This document shows, piece by piece, positions 38,192 through 45,650 of a DNA stretch of 54,272 nt. The DNA is from Acidovorax sp. Lineage in GTDB: Bacteria; Pseudomonadota; Gammaproteobacteria; Burkholderiales; Burkholderiaceae_C. The position numbers and the translations under genes are program-made. Each line of letters begins with the position of its first letter. Position 1 is the first letter of the stretch. Location of the stretch: contig JAUXZO010000207.1 in NCBI GenBank assembly GCA_030692685.1, forward strand, positions 1 to 54,272, given 5' to 3'. The notes below the pieces were generated by a model that saw only the letters and a program-made list of their open reading frames with translations, was not told where the DNA came from and searched no databases.

Positions 38192-39004
38192 TCAGGCGAC
38201 CATGGCGGCGTACAGGCCGGTCACGCGGTCCATGCTGGACAGCAGGTTTTCGCTGGCCACAAACACTTCTGACACCTGGCGGGCCGCGTTGGCGCCGCCG
38301 GGTTGCAAACGCTGCAAGGCGGCGTCAAAAAACACCCATTGGCCTTCAGCCAGTTGTAGCTCTTGCCGGATGCGGTCTGTGGCCTGGGGGGCGTCGCGCA
38401 AAACGGCGTTGGCGGCCACGAACTCGGTGCGGGCCTTGGCAATTTCGGTGGTGGCAGTGGTCGCGTCCACCGGCAGCAGCGCCGACAGGCAGAACTTGGC
38501 CATGCGCTGGCTCAGCATGCGCTGGCGGCCTGCCACGTTCACCAGGTGGCCCACGGGTTTGCCAGATGCGGCCTCGTACTGCACTGTGCCTTGGTGGGCC
38601 AGCGCCAGCACCTTGGCGTCGGCGGCCAGCAAGGCGCTGGCGCCGTCGCGCGACGGGGCGGCGCCCACCAGCGTGGTCTTGTGTTCGCTCCACGCAGCCT
38701 CCAGCCGCGTGTAGGTGTCGCGGATGGTGGGCGAGGGGGCGTAGGCCTTCAGCTCCACCAACTGGCGGTCAAACAGCGCCATTGACTGCTGCAGCACCTG
38801 CCGCGCAGCGGGGCTGTCGGCCTTGTGGGCCAGGGCCAACCAGGCTTTGCCCACGCGCTGGCTCAGCATGCGCTGACGCCCGGCTTTGTTGATGGCGTCG
38901 TTCAGGTCGGTGACCTGGGCATGCGCAGCGTGCCAGGGCGAGAGCAGGGCGCCTGCGGTGGCGGCGCCGCCTGCAGCGTTCACAAGAAAAGTTCTGCGGT
39001 GCAT
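38192..39004 (-). CDS. Tat-exported protein with two PilJ/NarX-like P-box domains, inside the nir operon
   Basis: 270 residues. The N-terminus (MHRRTFLVNAAGGAATAGAL) has an RRxFL motif before a hydrophobic stretch, which fits a Tat signal, with cleavage near AHA. Two copies of a P-box-like helix follow: INKAGRQRMLSQRVGKAW near residue 40 and VNVAGRQRMLSQRMAKF near residue 157. In NarX/NarQ the corresponding N-x-AG-x-x-RM-x-S-x-R helix binds nitrate or nitrite at the periplasmic sensor. There is no membrane anchor and no kinase part. It lies between nirB (68 bases) and nirD (45 bases). I infer a periplasmic nitrate/nitrite-binding role; this is not proven. Confidence 0.82.
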   Translation of the reverse strand: MHRRTFLVNAAGGAATAGALLSPWHAAHAQVTDLNDAINKAGRQRMLSQRVGKAWLALAHKADSPAARQVLQQSMALFDRQLVELKAYAPSPTIRDTYTRLEAAWSEHKTTLVGAAPSRDGASALLAADAKVLALAHQGTVQYEAASGKPVGHLVNVAGRQRMLSQRMAKFCLSALLPVDATTATTEIAKARTEFVAANAVLRDAPQATDRIRQELQLAEGQWVFFDAALQRLQPGGANAARQVSEVFVASENLLSSMDRVTGLYAAMVA

Positions 39005-39072
39005 GGATGTGGGTGCTCCGGGGTGTGAAGGCGATCAGAGGGAGTGGTCACAACAAATAATGGGCCTGGCGC

Positions 39073-41517
39073 TCAGGCGCTGACCGGCTCGAACTGGCGC
39101 GTGTCCACCGCCGCCTTGTCAAACTCAAACCAGGGGTCGGGCTCGCCGTCCAGCGCAAACTGCAGCTGCTCCCACAGGGCCCTACGGCCTTCGTGGTCTT
39201 CCAGAATGCGTTTTTTCACATAGTCCAGGCCCACGCGGTTCACGTAGTGCACGGTGCGCTCCAGGTACCAGCCCTCCTGGCGGTACAGCTCGCAAAACGC
39301 GCCGGTGTACTCCAGCACTTCTTCCGACGTTTTGAGCTTGGTAAAAAAGTGCGCCACCTCGGTCTTGATGCCGCCGTTGCCCGCCACGTACATCTCCCAG
39401 CCGCTGTCCACGCCGATGATGCCCACGTCCTTGATGCCCGCCTCGGCGCAGTTGCGCGGGCAGCCGCTGACCGCAAACTTGACCTTGTGCGGGGCGTACA
39501 TGCGCCACATGGCGCGCTCCATGTCCTTGCCCATCTGGGTGCTGTCTTGTGTGCCCATGCGGCACCACTCGCTGCCCACGCAGGTCTTTACGGTGCGCAG
39601 CGCCTTGGCATAGGCGTGGCCGCTGGGCATGCCGATGTCCTTCCACACGTTGACCAGGTCTTCCTTCTTTACGCCCAGTAAATCAATGCGCTGGCCGCCC
39701 GTGACCTTGATGGTGGGGATGTTGTACTTGTCGGCCGCGTCGGCAATGCGGCGCAGCTCGTCGGCGGTGGTTTCGCCGCCCCACATGCGCGGGATCACGC
39801 TGTAGGTGCCGTCTTTTTGAATGTTGGCGTGGCTGCGCTCGTTGATGTAGCGGCTTTGCGGGTCGTCCTTGGCCTGTTTGGGCCAGGTGCTGATCAGGTA
39901 GTAGTTGACGGCCGGGCGGCAGGTGGCGCAGCCGTTGGGGGTCTTCCATTCCATGAACTTGAACACGTCGGCAATCGTCAGCAGCTTATTGGTGCGGATG
40001 GATTCGCGCACCGCCTGGTGCCCGTGGTCGGTGCAGCCGCACAGGGCTTTCGTCTTGGGCGTGGCGCTGTAGTCGCCACCGGCGGTGAACATCAGAATCT
40101 GCTCGACAAGGCCCGTGCACGAGCCGCACGAGGCGCTGGCCTTGGTGTGCTTCTTGACCTCTTCCAGCGTGAACAAACCCTTGTCCTTGATGGCCTTGCA
40201 GATCGCGCCCTTGGTCACGCCGTTGCAGCCACACACCTCGTCGGTGTCGGCCATGGCCGATGCCTTGCTTTGGCCCTGGTGGCCCACGTCGCCGATGTTG
40301 CTCTCGCCAAACATCAGCTTGTCGCGAATGTCGCTCACGCTGCGGCCATCGCGCAGCAGCTTGAAGTACCAGCTGCCGTCCACCGTGTCGCCATACAGGC
40401 ATGCGCCCACGAGCTTGTCGCCCTTGATGACCAGCTTTTTGTACACGCCGCCAAAAGGGTCGCTCATCACGATCTCTTCGGTGTCGGCGCCGCCCTGAAA
40501 GTCGCCTGCCGAAAACAGGTCGATGCCTGTGACCTTGAGCTTGGTCGATGTCAGCGAGCCCTGGTAGCGGCCAATGCCGAACTCGGCCAGGTGGTTGGCC
40601 AGCACCTTGCCCTGCTCAAACAGCGGCGCCACCAGCCCATAGGCAATGCCCCGGTGTGCGGCGCATTCACCCACGGCGTAGATGCGGGCGTCGGTGGTGG
40701 TCTGCAGGGTGTCGCTCACCACAATGCCCCGGTTCACGTGCAGGCGCATCTTCTCGGCCAACGCGGTATTGGGGCGGATGCCCACGGCCATCACCACCAG
40801 GTCGGCGGGTGCCTCGGTGCCGTCCTTGAACTTGACGCTGGCCACGCGCCCTTCGGCATTGCCGATCAGCTCTTGCGTCTGCGCGCCCATCAAAAACTGC
40901 ATGCCCCGCTCGGCCAATGACTTTTGCAGCATCTTGCCCGCCACGTCGTCCAGCTGGCGCTCCATCAGCCAGTCGCCCACATGCACCACGGTGACCTGCA
41001 TGCCGCGCTTCATGAGGCCGTTGGCGGCCTCCAGGCCCAGCAGCCCGCCGCCAATGACCACGGCGTGTTGGTAGGTGGCGGCAGCGGCGATCATGGCCTG
41101 GGTGTCGGCAATGTCGCGGTAGGCCAGCACGCCCTTCAGGTCCTTGCCGGGAATGGGCAGGATGAACGGGTTGGAGCCCGTGGCCAGGATGAGGCGGTCG
41201 TATTCGGCCGTGATCACATCGCCCGCCGCGCCCGTGGCGCTGACCACGCGGCGCACGCGGTCTACATCGGTCACGGTAAAGCCGGTGTGCAGCGTGATGT
41301 GGTGGTCGGCATACCAGGACCAGTCGTTCAGAATGATCTCGTCGATGGTCTGCTCGCCAGCCAGCACGGGGGACAGCAAAATGCGGTTGTAGTTGGGGTG
41401 CTGCTCGGCCCCGAACACGGTAATGTCATACAGATCGGGCGCAATCTTGAGCAGCTCTTCCAGCGTGCGCACACCGGCCATGCCGTTTCCTACCATCACC
41501 AGCTTGAGCTTTTTCAT
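39073..41517 (-). CDS. nirB: Assimilatory nitrite reductase (NADH) large subunit
   Basis: 814 residues from the ATG at 41517 (MKKLKLVMVGNGMAGVRTLE). Domain order: FAD/NADH pyridine nucleotide oxidoreductase (about 1-320; VIGGGLLGLEAANGL), two 2Fe-2S BFD-like segments (CGCNGVTKGAICKAI, then CGCTDHGHQAVRES with NGCATCRP), ferredoxin-like half domain, and the siroheme/4Fe-4S domain (CVGSEWC near 645 and GCPRNCAEAG near 684). It reduces nitrite to ammonium. It is the first gene of the operon and is preceded by a 168-nt leader with an intrinsic terminator and a sigma-54 promoter. Confidence 0.96.
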   Translation of the reverse strand: MKKLKLVMVGNGMAGVRTLEELLKIAPDLYDITVFGAEQHPNYNRILLSPVLAGEQTIDEIILNDWSWYADHHITLHTGFTVTDVDRVRRVVSATGAAGDVITAEYDRLILATGSNPFILPIPGKDLKGVLAYRDIADTQAMIAAAATYQHAVVIGGGLLGLEAANGLMKRGMQVTVVHVGDWLMERQLDDVAGKMLQKSLAERGMQFLMGAQTQELIGNAEGRVASVKFKDGTEAPADLVVMAVGIRPNTALAEKMRLHVNRGIVVSDTLQTTTDARIYAVGECAAHRGIAYGLVAPLFEQGKVLANHLAEFGIGRYQGSLTSTKLKVTGIDLFSAGDFQGGADTEEIVMSDPFGGVYKKLVIKGDKLVGACLYGDTVDGSWYFKLLRDGRSVSDIRDKLMFGESNIGDVGHQGQSKASAMADTDEVCGCNGVTKGAICKAIKDKGLFTLEEVKKHTKASASCGSCTGLVEQILMFTAGGDYSATPKTKALCGCTDHGHQAVRESIRTNKLLTIADVFKFMEWKTPNGCATCRPAVNYYLISTWPKQAKDDPQSRYINERSHANIQKDGTYSVIPRMWGGETTADELRRIADAADKYNIPTIKVTGGQRIDLLGVKKEDLVNVWKDIGMPSGHAYAKALRTVKTCVGSEWCRMGTQDSTQMGKDMERAMWRMYAPHKVKFAVSGCPRNCAEAGIKDVGIIGVDSGWEMYVAGNGGIKTEVAHFFTKLKTSEEVLEYTGAFCELYRQEGWYLERTVHYVNRVGLDYVKKRILEDHEGRRALWEQLQFALDGEPDPWFEFDKAAVDTRQFEPVSA

Positions 41518-41551
41518 CGTGACTGACTCCGTCGGTTCATCGCCTGGGCAT

Positions 41552-41622
41552 TCGAAAAACAAAAAAGGCGTCCACACGATGCTGCTTCGATCTGAACTCG
41601 AAACCGCATGTGGGGACGCCTT
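41552..41622 (-). terminator. Leader terminator (attenuator) of the nirB operon
   Basis: Read on minus: AAGGCGTCCCCACA pairs with TGTGGACGCCTT (two-base bulge), loop of about 33 bases, then TTTTTGTTTTT. It lies between the sigma-54 promoter and the nirB start, so it must be overcome for expression. Upstream in the leader are a small hairpin GACCC / GGGTC and the block GTGCAATGGCG, which recurs in the transporter leader. Confidence 0.8.
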
Positions 41623-41694
41623 CGTCCTTGCAATTCTTCAGTGCGCCATTGCACGGGGGAACTGCGTGACCCTGCCGGGTCGTTGTGTTGCTTC

Positions 41695-41712
41695 AAGCAA
41701 TGGCCGTGCCAG
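41695..41712 (-). promoter_or_regulatory. Sigma-54 promoter of nirB
   Basis: On the minus strand TGGCACGGCCATTGCT matches the -24/-12 consensus TGGCACG-N4-TTGCW without mismatch. Transcription should start near 41685, giving a leader of about 168 nt. Confidence 0.85.
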
Positions 41713-41778
41713 ATGGTTTGCACTGATGTGGGGCGATGGCGATGGCTGGAAGCGCGCATGGCGTCTGATCGCTGATCC

Positions 41779-41793
41779 GCACCGTGCGGGGTG
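41779..41793 (-). promoter_or_regulatory. Possible NtrC half-matching site upstream of nirB
   Basis: GCACCGTGCGGGGTG is close to the NtrC core GCACC-N5-GGTGC, with a mismatch in the right half. It is about 100 bases upstream of the predicted start of transcription, where an enhancer-binding site is expected. Confidence 0.3.
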
Positions 41794-41823
41794 GGGCCAC
41801 ATCGGCGCCTCGGGGGCGCTGCA

Positions 41824-41840
41824 TGCACCACCTTGGGCAC
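41824..41840 (-). promoter_or_regulatory. Possible NtrC site upstream of nirB
   Basis: TGCACCACCTTGGGCAC resembles TGCACC-N4/5-TGGTGCA; the left half-site is exact and the right half is shifted by one base. It is about 145 bases upstream of the nirB start of transcription and just ahead of the divergent phosphatase/kinase gene. Confidence 0.4.
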
Positions 41841-41862
41841 GAAACCTGCGAGCAGGCGGTGC

Positions 41863-43638
41863 ATGAGTTTTGAACTGGACTTCGGCCAGACCTCGCTGGC
41901 GGGGCGCAAAGACATCAACGAAGACTTTGCGGCGCTGGTAGAGGGCCAGGGGCGCGACCGCGAGCGCGGTGCCATTGCCGCCATTGCCGATGGAGTCAGT
42001 GCCGGTGGCAACGGCCGCGAGGCCGCGCAGACCACAGTGAACACGCTGGTCAACGACTACTTTGGCACCCCCGAAACCTGGGACACCACGGTGGGGCTGG
42101 ACCGCATTTTGAGCGCCCACAACGGCTGGCTGGCCTCCATGAACCGCCGCCGCCAGCCTGCGGTGGGGCTGACCACCATCACCGCCCTGGTGCTGCGGGG
42201 GCAGTCGTACACCCTGGCCCATGTGGGCGACACGCGCGCCTACCTGTTGCGGGCCGGGCGGCTGCAGCTGCTGACGTCCGACCATGTGATGCACCAGCGC
42301 GACTTTGCCCACCAGCTCACCCGCGCCATGGGGCTGGACGACCATGTGGTGGTGGACTACAGCCAGGGCGAGCTGCACAGCGGCGACCTGTTTGTGCTGC
42401 TGTCCGACGGCGTACACGGCAGCCTGCCCGAGCGCGAGCTGCGCCAGATGCTGCTGCAAGACACGCTGACCGCCCAGGCGCTGGGCGAAGAGCTGGCACA
42501 AGCCGCCCTGCGCCGGGGCAGCACCGACAACGTCACCGCCCTGGTGGTGCGCGTGCAAGGCGCACTGGTGGCCACGCTGCAAGACGAGTCCCGCCGCGCG
42601 CACGACCTGCCGGTGCTGCCGCTGCTGAAAGTGAGCGACCCGGTGGATGGCTTGGTGGTGACCGCGCTGGTGGCCGACAACGGCATTCACCGCATCTACC
42701 AGATGCGCCACCCGCCCACGCAGCGGCTGTACGCCCTTAAAACCCTGGTGCCCGCCCGCGCGCACGACCCGAAGGAGCGCGCCACGCTGGCGCACGAGGC
42801 CTGGGTGGCGCGCCGCATGCAGTCGGGCCACGCGGCGGTGCACCTGGCGCGGCTGAACACATGGCCTGCAGAGGACCACGCCGCCGAAAAAACCAGCGAA
42901 CACACCGACGCCAGCGCGTTTTATCTGCTGTACGACTGGCATTCGGGCGAAACCCTGGGCCAGCGTCTGCGCCGCCGCCAGCCGCTGACGGTGGCACAGA
43001 CGGTGGCGGTGGTCATGCAGGCCGCGCAGGTGCTGGGCTGGCTGCACCGCCAAGGGGTGGTGCACCGCGACATCAAACCCGACAACCTGCACCTGGGCGA
43101 CGACGGCGTGCTGCGCGTGTTGGACCTGGGCGTGGCTTTGTCGGGCCGCGAGCCCGAGGCCACGCGCCGCCTGCACGCCGGCACCCCCAGCTACATGAAC
43201 CCCGAGCAATGGCCGGGCTACGAAAAGAGCGGCGACCCGGCCGGCCAGCTGCCCGACCCAGGCAGCGACCTGTTTGCGCTGGGCGTCACCCTGTACCAGC
43301 TGCTGGCCAACGGGCGCCTGCCGTATGGCGACGTGGTGCAGTACCAGCTGGGCCGCTACCACCGCGACCCCGTGGCCCCCAGCCGCCACAACCCCGGCGT
43401 CCCCATCTGGCTCGACCAGATTGCCCTGAAGGCCGTGGCCCGCAACCTCACCCGCCGCTTTGAAACCGCCGAAGAACTGCTGCTGGCCCTGGAGCGCGGC
43501 GCATCCCGCCCCCTGTCAGCCCCCGGGCCACAACCGCTGATCCAGCGTGACGCCACTGCGGTGTGGAAGATCGCGCTGGTGGTCAGCGTGCTGGTGAATC
43601 TGCTGCTGGTGTACTGGCTGGTGTTTTTGCCGCGGTAG
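41863..43638 (+). CDS. PP2C phosphatase - Ser/Thr protein kinase fusion with C-terminal membrane anchor
   Basis: 591 residues from the ATG at 41863 (SD AGGCGG). The first 250 residues are a PPM phosphatase with GRKDINEDFAAL, AIADGVSAGGNG, HVGDTRAYLLR, LLSDGVHG and RGSTDNVTALVV (metal-binding Asp residues present). Then a Hanks-type kinase: Lys in YALKTLVPA, catalytic VHRDIKPDNLHL, DLG in place of DFG, and GTPSYMNPEQW. The glycine loop is poor. A membrane helix closes the protein (IALVVSVLVNLLLVYWLVFL). A similar fusion gene sits next to nirB and the nitrate transporter in Pseudomonas aeruginosa (PA1782). Target protein unknown; control of nitrate assimilation is an inference from context. Confidence 0.92.
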   Translation: MSFELDFGQTSLAGRKDINEDFAALVEGQGRDRERGAIAAIADGVSAGGNGREAAQTTVNTLVNDYFGTPETWDTTVGLDRILSAHNGWLASMNRRRQPAVGLTTITALVLRGQSYTLAHVGDTRAYLLRAGRLQLLTSDHVMHQRDFAHQLTRAMGLDDHVVVDYSQGELHSGDLFVLLSDGVHGSLPERELRQMLLQDTLTAQALGEELAQAALRRGSTDNVTALVVRVQGALVATLQDESRRAHDLPVLPLLKVSDPVDGLVVTALVADNGIHRIYQMRHPPTQRLYALKTLVPARAHDPKERATLAHEAWVARRMQSGHAAVHLARLNTWPAEDHAAEKTSEHTDASAFYLLYDWHSGETLGQRLRRRQPLTVAQTVAVVMQAAQVLGWLHRQGVVHRDIKPDNLHLGDDGVLRVLDLGVALSGREPEATRRLHAGTPSYMNPEQWPGYEKSGDPAGQLPDPGSDLFALGVTLYQLLANGRLPYGDVVQYQLGRYHRDPVAPSRHNPGVPIWLDQIALKAVARNLTRRFETAEELLLALERGASRPLSAPGPQPLIQRDATAVWKIALVVSVLVNLLLVYWLVFLPR

Positions 43639-43662
43639 GGCGTTGGGATGTCATTGCTTCTA

Positions 43663-43725
43663 AAGTGATAGCTGCTTGCGCTTTATGGATAAGCGCTAGA
43701 GGCATATTTGAACCAAATTTCAAGG
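43663..43725 (+). repeat. Copy 7 of the dispersed repeat
   Basis: GATAGCTGCTTGCGCTTTAT then GGATAAGCGCTAGAGGCAT, with an A/T tail (ATTTGAACCAAATTTCAA). Palindrome halves TTGCGCTT / AAGCGCTA. Located right after the phosphatase/kinase gene. Confidence 0.8.
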
Positions 43726-43782
43726 TTGCTGATTCCTTGTTGAACATGGGCGAGTCTTGCTACCAGCGCAGTGCCGGATTGG

Positions 43783-43891
43783 CTCCCTCCCCCCTCGCGG
43801 GGGAGGGCGGGGGGGAGAGGGGGAATCTTGGGCGCTGCGCCAGATCGCCCCCTCTCCCCAACCCTCTCCCACGAGGGGAGAGGGGGTTTTC
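43783..43891. repeat. Pair of inverted C/G-run repeats
   Basis: Two G/C-homopolymer hairpins face each other: CTCCCTCCCCCCTCGCGGGG with GGAGGGCGGGGGGGAGAGGGG, and CCCCCTCTCCCCAACCCTCT with CCCACGAGGGGAGAGGGGG. Such CCCTCTCCC-type hairpins recur between genes in many proteobacteria. It separates the convergent phosphatase/kinase and transporter genes and can block transcription from both sides. Confidence 0.75.
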
Positions 43892-43940
43892 AGCGCGCTA
43901 TCGGATGCACGCCGCAAGCCCGGAGGCCGGGAACATCGCT

Positions 43941-45152
43941 TCAAGTCCGGGCCCTTCCACCACTCTCCGCCCAGGTCCGCGTCCACCGAATCTGCATCAC
44001 CCGTAGTAGCACCAGCATGGCTGCCGCGCACACCGCAATCGCCACAAAGCCCCACAGGTAGGTGCCAGCGAACTGGCGCGAGGCCCCCATGGCGTTGGGG
44101 ATCAGCCCGCCGCCCAACGCCCCGATCTCGCCAATCATCGAACCCGCCACGGCGGTCGACAGCGGCCAGCGCAGGGGCACCAGCTGAAACAACGCCCCGT
44201 TGCCTGCGCCCAGCGCCGCAAAACACACCAGAAACAGCAGCATGGTGACGGGCAATGAGTTTTCGGCCAGCCCACACAGCACCAGGCTGACGGTGGTGAT
44301 GGCCAGCACGCCGGTCAGTGTGTTCACGCCGCCCCAGTGGTCCGACAGCCAGCCGCCAAACACGCGCAGCGCGGCGCCCAAAAAGGCGGCCAGCATGGTC
44401 AGCTGCCCGGCTTGCACCTTGCTCACGCCGAACTGGTCGTAAAAGTAGCTGGGCATGAAGGTGGTCAGGCCAATAAAACCGCCAAACGTCACCGCGTAGA
44501 TCAGGCTGAAGGCCCAGCCGTCTTTTTCAAACAGGCAGGCAACATGTTCGCGAAACGTGGCGTGGGGCGAGAGGTCGGGAGGCTCTTTGGCGAAGACCGC
44601 CATCACGATGGCAGGCACGGCCACGCTGACCGCAGCAAAGCCATACACGGCCTGCCAGCCAAACTTTTGCGCCAGCATGGGCGCCAGCAGCGCCGCCACC
44701 GCCGTGCCCACATTGCCCGCGCCCACAATGCCCATGGCCAGGCCCTTGTAGCGGGGCGGAAACGAGCCCGAGCCCAGCGACAGCGCCACGCCAAAGCTGG
44801 CCCCGGCCACCCCCAGCAACACGCCCAGGGCCAGCAGCTCGTGGTAGGTCTGCACACACAAAAAGCCATAGGCCATGGCGGCAAAGATGCCCGCCATCTC
44901 GACCAGCGTGGCATTTTTGCGTCCGATGTATTGCGCCAGGATGCCCAGCGGAAACCGCATCAGCGCACCCGCAAAGATGGGGATGGACAGCATCATCCCC
45001 ATCTGCGTGGGCGTGAGCCGAAAGCTCTCTTGAATGAACGGCGCCATCGCGCCATTGATCACCCAGATCGCACACGAAAAGCCGAAATACAGAAACGACG
45101 ACCACAGCGTGGGCGCATGGCCGGACTTGAGGAACTCGCGAAATTGAAGCAT
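43941..45152 (-). CDS. Nitrate/nitrite transporter of the major facilitator superfamily (NarK/NasA type)
   Basis: 403 residues from the ATG at 45152 (MLQFREFLKSGHAPTLWSSF), where homology begins; the frame is open further upstream through the leader, but those codons form the terminator hairpin. Twelve membrane helices are expected. The nitrate signature is present twice in related form: GNVGTAVAALLAPML and GEIGALGGGLIPNAMG. It imports nitrate or exchanges nitrate with nitrite across the inner membrane. No good Shine-Dalgarno sequence is visible before the ATG. It is preceded by its own sigma-54 promoter and a leader terminator, like nirB. Confidence 0.93.
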   Translation of the reverse strand: MLQFREFLKSGHAPTLWSSFLYFGFSCAIWVINGAMAPFIQESFRLTPTQMGMMLSIPIFAGALMRFPLGILAQYIGRKNATLVEMAGIFAAMAYGFLCVQTYHELLALGVLLGVAGASFGVALSLGSGSFPPRYKGLAMGIVGAGNVGTAVAALLAPMLAQKFGWQAVYGFAAVSVAVPAIVMAVFAKEPPDLSPHATFREHVACLFEKDGWAFSLIYAVTFGGFIGLTTFMPSYFYDQFGVSKVQAGQLTMLAAFLGAALRVFGGWLSDHWGGVNTLTGVLAITTVSLVLCGLAENSLPVTMLLFLVCFAALGAGNGALFQLVPLRWPLSTAVAGSMIGEIGALGGGLIPNAMGASRQFAGTYLWGFVAIAVCAAAMLVLLRVMQIRWTRTWAESGGRART

Positions 45153-45210
45153 GAGAGAGGGTGTGCAAAGGGCTTGGGGAACCACTCCAAAGAGCAGGTT
45201 CTTCGCCTGG

Positions 45211-45252
45211 CCAGAAAACAAAAAAGCGCCTGCACAGACCGCGCAGGCTTTG
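45211..45252 (-). terminator. Leader terminator (attenuator) of the nitrate transporter gene
   Basis: Read on minus: GCCTGC GCGGTCTGT GCAGGC followed by GCTTTTTTGTTTTC. The T tract TTTTTTGTTTT is the same string as in the nirB leader. It lies between the sigma-54 promoter and the transporter start. Upstream in the same leader are a strong hairpin CACGGCCA / TGGCCGTG at the very 5' end and the block GTGCAATGGCG. Confidence 0.8.
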
Positions 45253-45350
45253 CAGCCACATCGCACTCCATGAAGACGCCAACGTCCTGTTCGCCCAATC
45301 CGCCATTGCACCGGGCTGACACACGGCCAGCGTTGGCCGTGGTGTAGTTC

Positions 45351-45368
45351 AAGCAATGGCTGTGCCAA
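45351..45368 (-). promoter_or_regulatory. Sigma-54 promoter of the nitrate transporter gene
   Basis: On the minus strand TGGCACAGCCATTGCT matches TGGCACG-N4-TTGCW with one mismatch (A for G). Transcription should start near 45341, giving a leader of about 189 nt. Confidence 0.82.
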
Positions 45369-45399
45369 GTTTGGGACTCCCTTGATATAAGTCAAGAGT

Positions 45400-45450
45400 G
45401 CCGCTAGCGCTTATCCATCAAGCGCCGATAGCTATCAAATTTGAAAATAT
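45400..45450 (+). repeat. Copy 8 of the dispersed repeat
   Basis: CTAGCGCTTATCCATCAAGC then GCCGATAGCTATCAAATTT; halves TAGCGCTT / AAGCGCCG. It sits between the sigma-54 promoter and the NtrC-like site, so it may act as spacer DNA in the enhancer loop. Confidence 0.8.
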
Positions 45451-45510
45451 GATGCGGCACTGTTCTAATTTGGTGCAGTGCATCACGGTTCGATGCACGC
45501 CGTTGGGGTG

Positions 45511-45527
45511 TGCACCAGTTTGGTGTT
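45511..45527. promoter_or_regulatory. NtrC-like binding site upstream of the nitrate transporter
   Basis: TGCACCAGTTTGGTGTT matches the NtrC consensus TGCACC-N5-GGTGCA in all but the last two bases. A further half-site TTGGTGCA lies at about 45472-45479. They are 130-190 bases upstream of the predicted start of transcription, the normal range for enhancer-binding proteins. Confidence 0.55.
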
Positions 45528-45650
45528 GCGCCCCGAGGCACCAATTACTTGTATCAACTCAAGAAGAATCAACATAGGATGACTTCGGTTTTTCCACTGC
45601 CGTGTTGCCCGGTTCTGGAGTGACGAGGCACCCACCACGAGGGCATTTTT

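Noticed and set aside
41638..43389. A 583-residue minus-strand frame across the phosphatase/kinase gene
   Set aside because: Antisense shadow; it also runs through the nirB promoter and leader.
45153..45395. Upstream extension of the nitrate transporter protein
   Set aside because: The frame is open through the leader, but these codons form the promoter-proximal leader and terminator hairpin and have no resemblance to the transporter family.
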